A DNA stretch of 64,000 bases. It comes from Pisaster brevispinus (lineage: Eukaryota > Echinodermata > Asteroidea > Forcipulatida > Asteriidae). Numbering within the stretch: position 1 is the first letter of the stretch; the number at the start of each line of letters is the position of its first letter. Under the pieces are notes generated by a model. It did no database searches and was not told the DNA's origin. It saw only the letters and a list, made by a program, of their open reading frames with translations. The stretch covers positions 7,381,947-7,445,946 of the forward strand of contig JAMKCF010000019.1 of NCBI GenBank assembly GCA_023634235.1, written 5' to 3'. The position numbers and the translations under genes are program-made. Of this stretch, positions 62,701-64,000 are shown one piece after another.

Positions 62701-63616
62701 CTGACGTGGACAATATTGTTGTTCCAAAATATACAAATTTAAAAGACACAAGACTCACAACTTCATGAAAAAAACATTTTGTGTTGTTAGATGAATGTTT
62801 TATGCCCAAAATATTTAGACATAACCAAATTAAACAACCAGCTTCAAGTTATTTAAAATAGCAATGTCCTTAAGAGAATCCTGACTCACCAGTCTCTCTC
62901 CAGATAAAACTTCAAGAAGTTTGATGAGCATCCTACCATCTCTCAGATCTGTGTACAGGTTGACGATGCGGCAAGATACGCGCTGGAGATGGGAGTTGAC
63001 CCACTTGGTGAAGGTCTTCTTCTGAACCATCTCACGTTCATCTTTGGGAAGAAAAATTAAACATCTTATGATATTTTCCTTTACTGTGATTTCAGAGGCC
63101 ACATTTCAAGGTCGCAAACTTTCCAAAGACACTTGACTTTATCTAAGACCAGATTGAAAAGCTCAAGTTTAATGAAGGCCTATTATCAAATCTTTCCCTA
63201 ATTTATCAAGGGCTTTAACAGCCGTTTTTCCAATGCTTAGTGAAATGCAAACATAACTTTGTGTGCAACTTTTTAAACCTACACTGCACTTTTGAATATT
63301 ATTCTTAAAAAGTTTGCCAACAAAGTCTAAAGAGATACTCAGTCATAGGCATCTTAAAACATTTATGACAAAGTTACAGAATAATCTGGCTTTTTTGGGT
63401 CCACCATGATTGAATGGGTAAGTCTTATCAAAAAGACCCATTAAAAGTGTCTAACATGTAGAACAAATGAAGAGCAAATTATGCAAAATTATGAGAAACA
63501 CAAACTGCATTGCCTCATATACATTTCAAATACGAAGGTAATGAGAGTAATGAAGGCCTCCCACTCCACCAGTGTCTGTATCCCTTACCTTGCCTCTGTG
63601 CTATCATAGTCTCCAT
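26549..63616 (-). CDS. SPTBN1: Beta-spectrin, complete coding region in 38 exons (2320 aa)
   Basis: Beta-spectrin pairs antiparallel with alpha-spectrin to form the submembrane actin-crosslinking network and links it to ankyrin-bound membrane proteins. The 38 exons (listed separately) have GT-AG borders and matching phases and sum to 6963 nt, giving 2320 residues plus TGA. Domains by approximate residue: CH1 12-118, CH2 133-238, spectrin repeats about 263-2042 (17 repeats, the last partial), a Pro/Ala/Glu-rich linker 2043-2175, PH domain 2176-2284 and a basic tail to GKKK. This length and order fit conventional beta-spectrins of flies and vertebrates (about 2290-2400 aa) and exclude the much longer beta-heavy form. 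The ankyrin-binding repeats 14-15 (residues about 1627-1800) are strongly conserved. The N-terminus is about 40 residues shorter than vertebrate SPTBN1, so other first exons may exist upstream of the window. The vertebrate paralogue symbol is nominal. Confidence 0.96.
27130..27303 (-). CDS. SPTBN1: Beta-spectrin exon 37 (PH domain)
   Basis: Residues 2195-2253, [40 protein letters not shown] and VFRLK. PH strands 2 to 6. The basic KKKHVFRLK matches human KKKHVFKLR. Phase 2 at the end. Confidence 0.96.
27696..27968 (-). CDS. SPTBN1: Beta-spectrin exon 36 (Pro/Ala/Glu linker and PH start)
   Basis: Residues 2104-2195. The low-complexity acidic linker includes [20 protein letters not shown] and [15 protein letters not shown]. 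It then runs into [20 protein letters not shown], the first strand of the PH domain. Phase 2 at the end. Confidence 0.94.
28140..28332 (-). repeat. tRNA-derived SINE, second copy, in spectrin intron 35
   Basis: On the minus strand it reads ccgagttgtctagtgcactg, then gtgggtttgcatcctgg (B-box-like), then tccttcagcaagatacttta. This parallels the body of the copy at 5077. Confidence 0.6.
28570..28754 (-). CDS. SPTBN1: Beta-spectrin exon 35 (charged linker)
   Basis: Residues 2043-2104, [40 protein letters not shown] and [18 protein letters not shown] highly charged helical linker between the repeats and PH domain. The opening [10 protein letters not shown] parallels human LELLEVRRQQ. Phase 2 at the end. 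Confidence 0.92.
29050..29150 (+). repeat. Dispersed repeat, related to 37231..37320
   Basis: Both share gaggtcaaagga, then cattggccga or cactggccga, then a ccttagtgatagcggcc or cagcgatggcagcc segment ending tgcaagg. The two copies sit in beta-spectrin introns 34 and 22. Confidence 0.45.
29167..29271 (-). CDS. SPTBN1: Beta-spectrin exon 34 (end of repeat 17)
   Basis: Residues 2008-2042, [20 protein letters not shown] and [12 protein letters not shown]. 35 codons, symmetric phase 0. Acceptor CTGAAG|AACTCC, donor ACG|GTAAGG. Human reads [20 protein letters not shown]. Confidence 0.93.
29779..29870 (-). CDS. SPTBN1: Beta-spectrin exon 33 (partial repeat 17, tetramerisation site)
   Basis: Residues 1977-2007, [20 protein letters not shown] and [11 protein letters not shown]. 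In the family this partial repeat pairs with the N-terminus of alpha-spectrin to form the tetramer. Phase 0 at the end. Confidence 0.95.
30054..30157. repeat. Perfect 36-bp inverted repeat, 32-nt loop
   Basis: Arms 30054..30089 and 30122..30157 are exact reverse complements (beginning catgaaggtttttctccctc). It lies in beta-spectrin intron 32, so the nascent transcript could form a long hairpin. Confidence 0.9.
30200..30272 (-). repeat. tRNA-like SINE head (fourth type), in spectrin intron 32
   Basis: The minus strand gives gtggttagtgcgctaagctc (A-box-like) and ccctggttcatttcccagc (B-box-like). It abuts the 36-bp inverted repeat at 30054..30157. Confidence 0.45.
30401..30485 (-). CDS. SPTBN1: Beta-spectrin exon 32
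   Basis: Residues 1949-1977, [20 protein letters not shown] then HRWEFLQL. It corresponds to human KRKEMIDKWEDRWEWLRL. 28 codons plus 1 nt, donor CTCA|GTAAGT. Confidence 0.95.
30716..30808. repeat. MITE-like inverted repeat
   Basis: Perfect 15-bp arms gccattttgggagtc (30716..30730) and its complement (30794..30808) surround 63 nt. The word gactcccaaaatgg recurs in intron 19 at about 39343, suggesting a dispersed foldback element. Confidence 0.55.
31029..31167 (-). CDS. SPTBN1: Beta-spectrin exon 31 (repeat 17 region)
   Basis: Residues 1902-1948, [40 protein letters not shown] then HYASKE. Matches human DVSSVELLMNNHQGIKAEID. Phase 0 at the end. Confidence 0.97.
31394..31516 (-). repeat. tRNA-derived SINE fragment (second family), in spectrin intron 30
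   Basis: On the minus strand: aatggcaaaggttgggg, gattcgaatcccaactggg, tatacgcctgtgg, and the ending taacacacattgatg. It lacks a clear A box, so it is 5'-truncated relative to 25340..25445. Confidence 0.6.
32017..32261 (-). CDS. SPTBN1: Beta-spectrin exon 30 (repeats 16-17)
   Basis: Residues 1821-1902, [35 protein letters not shown] and [20 protein letters not shown]. Donor AG|GTGCGT is slightly unusual but has the invariant GT. Phase 2 at the end. Confidence 0.96.
33105..33215 (-). CDS. SPTBN1: Beta-spectrin exon 29 (repeat 16)
   Basis: Residues 1784-1820, [20 protein letters not shown] to [11 protein letters not shown]. 37 codons, symmetric phase 0. It corresponds to human KHKKLPEELGRDQNTVETLQ. 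Confidence 0.95.
33783..33851 (-). CDS. SPTBN1: Beta-spectrin exon 28 (repeat 16 start)
   Basis: Residues 1761-1783, [20 protein letters not shown] then RLQ. Human reads [20 protein letters not shown]. This 23-codon exon was found by homology and splice sites (CCAG|ATG, CAG|GTAAGT). Confidence 0.95.
34085..34279 (-). CDS. SPTBN1: Beta-spectrin exon 27 (repeat 15, ankyrin-binding region)
   Basis: Residues 1696-1760, [40 protein letters not shown] and [15 protein letters not shown]. 65 codons, symmetric phase 0. Confidence 0.97.
34627..34831 (-). CDS. SPTBN1: Beta-spectrin exon 26 (repeats 14-15, ankyrin-binding region)
   Basis: Residues 1627-1695, [40 protein letters not shown] and [20 protein letters not shown]. 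This is the strongly conserved start of the ankyrin-binding module. Phase 0 at the end with donor ACT|GTAAGT. Confidence 0.97.
35127..35178. repeat. 52-bp near-perfect palindrome
   Basis: Arms 35127..35152 and 35153..35178 pair at 25 of 26 positions with no loop (centre tatata). Located in beta-spectrin intron 25. Confidence 0.9.
35365..35573 (-). CDS. SPTBN1: Beta-spectrin exon 25 (repeats 13-14)
   Basis: Residues 1558-1627. It contains [20 protein letters not shown] and [20 protein letters not shown], nearly identical to human [20 protein letters not shown]. Phase 2 at the end. Confidence 0.97.
36020..36310 (-). CDS. SPTBN1: Beta-spectrin exon 24 (repeats 12-13)
   Basis: Residues 1461-1557, [40 protein letters not shown] and LIDSEKAQQ. 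97 codons, symmetric phase 0. Confidence 0.96.
36700..36918 (-). CDS. SPTBN1: Beta-spectrin exon 23 (repeats 11-12)
   Basis: Residues 1388-1460, [40 protein letters not shown] and [10 protein letters not shown]. 73 codons, symmetric phase 0. This is one of the more diverged segments against human. Confidence 0.94.
37666..37929 (-). CDS. SPTBN1: Beta-spectrin exon 22 (repeats 10-11)
   Basis: Residues 1300-1387, [40 protein letters not shown] and [13 protein letters not shown]. 88 codons, symmetric phase 0. Confidence 0.96.
38245..38482 (-). CDS. SPTBN1: Beta-spectrin exon 21 (repeats 9-10)
   Basis: Residues 1220-1299, [40 protein letters not shown] and [20 protein letters not shown]. Donor GAG|GTTAGT, phase 0 at the end. 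Confidence 0.96.
38811..38983 (-). CDS. SPTBN1: Beta-spectrin exon 20 (repeat 9)
   Basis: Residues 1163-1220, [40 protein letters not shown] and [17 protein letters not shown]. Phase 2 at the end. Confidence 0.95.
39473..39640 (-). CDS. SPTBN1: Beta-spectrin exon 19 (repeats 8-9)
   Basis: Residues 1107-1162, [20 protein letters not shown] and [20 protein letters not shown]. 56 codons, phase 0 at both ends. Confidence 0.95.
40239..40514 (-). CDS. SPTBN1: Beta-spectrin exon 18 (repeats 7-8)
   Basis: Residues 1015-1106, [40 protein letters not shown] and [13 protein letters not shown]. 92 codons, phase 0 at both ends, donor CAG|GTCAGT. Confidence 0.96.
40885..41001 (-). CDS. SPTBN1: Beta-spectrin exon 17 (repeat 7)
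   Basis: Residues 976-1014, [20 protein letters not shown] to EIWEELKEL. 39 codons, symmetric phase 0. Human reads LQKEAEKLESEHPDQAQ here. Confidence 0.95.
41499..41724 (-). CDS. SPTBN1: Beta-spectrin exon 16 (repeats 6-7)
   Basis: Residues 900-975, [40 protein letters not shown] and [20 protein letters not shown]. Phase 0 at the end. Confidence 0.96.
42085..42158 (-). repeat. Dispersed repeat family copy C, next to spectrin exon 15
   Basis: The minus strand reads ctctgttgccctggtcatgg then ccttggtgcctctt, the family core. It ends about 15 nt from the exon 15 donor at 42172. Confidence 0.6.
42173..42375 (-). CDS. SPTBN1: Beta-spectrin exon 15 (repeat 6)
   Basis: Residues 833-900, [30 protein letters not shown] and [20 protein letters not shown]. 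Phase 2 at the end. Confidence 0.96.
42660..42824 (-). CDS. SPTBN1: Beta-spectrin exon 14 (repeats 5-6)
   Basis: Residues 778-832, [20 protein letters not shown] to [19 protein letters not shown]. 55 codons, phase 0 at both ends. It matches human ALYKMFSEADACELWIDEK. Confidence 0.95.
43079..43156 (-). CDS. SPTBN1: Beta-spectrin exon 13 (repeat 5)
   Basis: Residues 752-777, [20 protein letters not shown] then QELGEQ. Only 26 codons, found by walking splice phase between exons 12 and 14. Acceptor CTAG|GAAATC, donor CAG|GTACGT. Confidence 0.92.
43157..45869 (-). other. Beta-spectrin intron 12 (2.7 kb)
   Basis: The second-longest intron of the gene. Apart from a short GGAA microsatellite at 44779..44799 I see no repeat or exon signal. 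Both flanking exons end in phase 0, so a cassette exon here would be frame-neutral, but none is evident. Confidence 0.5.
44779..44799. repeat. (GGAA)n microsatellite
   Basis: About five tandem GGAA units in beta-spectrin intron 12. Confidence 0.85.
45870..45986 (-). CDS. SPTBN1: Beta-spectrin exon 12 (repeat 5 start)
   Basis: Residues 713-751, [20 protein letters not shown] to [10 protein letters not shown]. Human has FQADADDIDAWMLDILKIVS at this point. 39 codons, symmetric phase 0. Confidence 0.96.
46149..46349 (-). CDS. SPTBN1: Beta-spectrin exon 11 (repeat 4)
   Basis: Residues 646-712, [14 protein letters not shown] through [20 protein letters not shown] to DMYQ. 67 codons, phase 0 at both ends. 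Only a 162-nt intron separates it from exon 12. Confidence 0.96.
47068..47126. repeat. Long hairpin, 26-bp arms and 7-nt loop
   Basis: Arms 47068..47093 and 47101..47126 pair at 25 of 26 positions. It lies about 100 nt below exon 10's upstream neighbour, within intron 10 of beta-spectrin. Confidence 0.9.
47226..47470 (-). CDS. SPTBN1: Beta-spectrin exon 10 (repeats 3-4)
   Basis: Residues 564-645, [35 protein letters not shown] and [18 protein letters not shown] typical spectrin repeat boundary with a conserved Trp in helix A. Phase 0 at the end. Confidence 0.96.
48041..48206 (-). CDS. SPTBN1: Beta-spectrin exon 9 (repeat 3)
   Basis: Residues 509-564, [20 protein letters not shown] to [10 protein letters not shown]. 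Human beta-spectrin has the counterpart [14 protein letters not shown]. Phase 1 at the end. Confidence 0.96.
48725..48863 (-). CDS. SPTBN1: Beta-spectrin exon 8 (repeat 2)
   Basis: Residues 462-508, [20 protein letters not shown] to [16 protein letters not shown]. Helix C of repeat 2 and the start of the next repeat. Phase 0 at the end. Confidence 0.96.
49096..49175 (+). repeat. tRNA-like SINE fragment (third family), in spectrin intron 7
   Basis: gttggtagagccccggcac (A box) and gaaggtcgcaggttcaaatc (B box) are spaced as in a tRNA head, followed by ctctagtcaatttttct. There is no acceptor-stem pairing, so it is not a functional tRNA. Confidence 0.55.
49335..49657 (-). CDS. SPTBN1: Beta-spectrin exon 7 (repeats 1-2)
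   Basis: Residues 355-462. It contains [40 protein letters not shown] and [20 protein letters not shown], the most conserved part of the dimer nucleation site. Phase 2 at the end. Confidence 0.97.
50155..50272 (-). CDS. SPTBN1: Beta-spectrin exon 6 (repeat 1)
   Basis: Residues 315-354, [20 protein letters not shown] to GKLVHDINK. This is part of repeat 1 in the alpha-beta dimer nucleation region. It ends in phase 0 with donor AAG|GTGAGT. Confidence 0.96.
50603..50903 (-). CDS. SPTBN1: Beta-spectrin exon 5 (end of CH2, linker, start of repeat 1)
   Basis: Residues 215-315. It starts [20 protein letters not shown] and continues with [28 protein letters not shown] and [10 protein letters not shown]. 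The motif usually written YYHYFSKMK reads YYHCFSKMK here. Phase 2 at the end. Confidence 0.96.
50951..51095 (+). repeat. Dispersed repeat family copy D
   Basis: caggcctagaattacacaga, then ctctgttgccctggtcttgg and ccttggtgcccttt. It lies in beta-spectrin intron 4. Confidence 0.65.
51510..51798 (-). CDS. SPTBN1: Beta-spectrin exon 4 (CH2)
   Basis: Residues 119-215. It contains [37 protein letters not shown] and LSKLLDPE, the CH2 domain of the actin-binding module. It ends in phase 1 within the Asp codon of the next segment. Confidence 0.97.
52862..53035 (-). CDS. SPTBN1: Beta-spectrin exon 3 (rest of CH1)
   Basis: Residues 61-118, [20 protein letters not shown] through [14 protein letters not shown]: the near-invariant second half of CH1. 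Exactly 58 codons, phase 0 at both ends. It follows the largest intron (9.85 kb). Confidence 0.97.
55207..55282. repeat. Perfect 38-bp tandem duplication
   Basis: Copies 55207..55244 and 55245..55282 are identical. Each unit contains the 16-bp palindrome tgtacagtactgtaca. Confidence 0.9.
55561..55735 (+). repeat. Dispersed repeat family copy E
   Basis: gcaggcctgatactttacag, ccccttgaaatgttccgat and tttccctcattaagccgcc. This is the longest copy of the family in the window and lies in beta-spectrin intron 2. Confidence 0.65.
59208..59227. repeat. Perfect 20-bp palindrome
   Basis: tacatgtaggcctacatgta is its own reverse complement, within intron 2. Confidence 0.9.
59590..59672. repeat. Cluster of GCATAGCA words
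   Basis: gcatagca at 59590, 59623 and 59644, its inverse tgctatgc at 59602, and a gtatagca variant at 59665, separated by T-rich spacers. Confidence 0.7.
59877..59904 (+). repeat. 28-nt A homopolymer
   Basis: Uninterrupted run of A. There is no clear retrosequence body on its 5' side. Confidence 0.9.
60040..60470. promoter_or_regulatory. CpG-rich, promoter-like island inside beta-spectrin intron 2
   Basis: Unlike its AT-rich surroundings, this stretch is dense in CpG (gggcgtgcgccgcgttgtgc; gatcgcgatcgcgg) and has a CCAAT box (gggccaatcacagcg, about 60278). A CTCF-like core, gccgatagagggcg on the minus strand, is at about 60108..60122. No exon with a matching phase could be assigned. Confidence 0.4.
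60883..60968. repeat. Cluster of GCATCGCA words
   Basis: gcatcgca at 60883, 60929 and 60950, inverse tgcgatgc at 60908 and 60961, and a gcatctca variant at 60895. They are mostly embedded as ttgcatcgcaaat. Confidence 0.7.
62890..63041 (-). CDS. SPTBN1: Beta-spectrin exon 2 (CH1 start)
   Basis: Residues 10-60. It carries the actin-binding CH1 hallmark [12 protein letters not shown] and [20 protein letters not shown]. Acceptor CAAAG|ATGAAC, donor CTG|GTGAGT. It ends in phase 0. Confidence 0.97.
63589..63616 (-). CDS. SPTBN1: Beta-spectrin exon 1 (coding part; start codon)
   Basis: Encodes METMIAQRQ plus one base and joins in phase to give [12 protein letters not shown], matching the family's QLQDEREAVQKK. 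ATG at 63616 has A at -3 and G at +4. An in-frame TAA lies 36 nt upstream if the exon is contiguous. Donor is AG|GTAAGG. The upstream exon limit is unknown. Confidence 0.82.
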
Positions 63617-64000
63617 CTTGATGATGGTTTGTCTCTTGATTTTAAAAGATTACAACCTCATCAGCCGGTAACGAAAAAGGCAACCTCGGGGTTGGTAACC
63701 AACAATTTGACCGAATAGATCCGAGACATAGTGATGAATGCCGGCCGACTGCTAAGTCCCAGATTTTAGATGAGGTTTTAACAGCCCTAAATATACACAC
63801 ACATAGTGTGCAGATGATTGCATTTCCAGATACATGTACATACTGAATTTAAGGCCAGTAAACGCTTCCTTTTATTACAGTGTACCTTGTAAACCATATT
63901 ATATATCCTATATCAGATCAGACACATTATAAATTCTTCAGTTCCTTTTCCTAACCCAATAATTGTCCATTACAGTCTAGCAAAACATTTTGGCTGCACG
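63617..64000 (-). other. Sequence upstream of beta-spectrin start codon
   Basis: This should be 5' UTR and possibly intron or promoter. An in-frame TAA is 36 nt above the ATG. No CpG island or TATA box is evident before the window ends, so the main promoter and any upstream exons may lie beyond 64000. Confidence 0.4.

Larger units (their letters stand above)
53036..62889 (-). other. Beta-spectrin intron 2 (9.85 kb)
   Basis: No coding exon was recognised between the two halves of CH1. It contains the 38-bp tandem duplication (55207), a dispersed repeat (55561), C/A and C/T homopolymer tracts (56548, 57398), a 20-bp palindrome (59208), GCATAGCA and GCATCGCA clusters (59590, 60883), a 28-nt A tract and the CpG-rich island (60040..60470). 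Large first introns like this commonly hold regulatory DNA. Confidence 0.6.

Noticed and set aside
1..64000. CRISPR array, operon, prophage or other prokaryotic system
   Set aside because: The window is eukaryotic with spliced metazoan genes. No regularly spaced repeats or prokaryotic gene layout exist.

Overview
This is eukaryotic, intron-rich, AT-rich DNA. It carries parts of two genes, both transcribed from the minus strand. The protein sequences are clearly metazoan. The dispersed tRNA-like SINE remnants, the abundant acatgtacatgta words and the GT-AG exon layout suggest a marine invertebrate deuterostome. An echinoderm is my best guess, but that is inference, not proof.

Positions 1 to about 22,000 hold the 5' part of a NOVA-family RNA-binding protein gene (KH-domain splicing regulator). 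The first coding exon (21363..21549) encodes the N-terminus with the DSRKRPLE nuclear-signal region. It is followed by a 17.5 kb intron and then the exon carrying the first half of KH1 (3689..3835, GxxG loop seen as IGKGGQ). The remaining exons must lie below position 1. A CpG-rich tract at about 21550..22045 is the likely 5' UTR and promoter. The large intron carries a SINE, a block rich in TGACGTCA palindromes, and other repeats.

Positions about 22,050 to 26,548 are intergenic sequence plus the 3' UTR of the next gene.

Positions 26549..63616 contain the complete coding region of a conventional beta-spectrin. I could place 38 coding exons with GT-AG boundaries and compatible phases. Their lengths sum to 6963 nt, which is 2320 codons plus stop. 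The domain order is: a short N-terminus, CH1, CH2, about 17 spectrin repeats, a charged Pro/Ala/Glu-rich linker, a PH domain and a basic tail ending GKKK. Ankyrin-binding repeats 14-15 and the partial repeat 17 used for tetramer formation are well conserved. The 9.9 kb second intron contains a CpG-rich promoter-like island and clusters of short palindromic words.

No prokaryotic features, CRISPR arrays, intact transposon genes, rRNA genes or convincing functional tRNA genes were seen. I see no clearly new biological system. The points most worth a second look are regulatory-looking or structural: CRE and CTCF-like motifs inside a repeat, an intronic CpG island, long near-perfect inverted repeats inside spectrin introns, and a five-copy dispersed repeat family.
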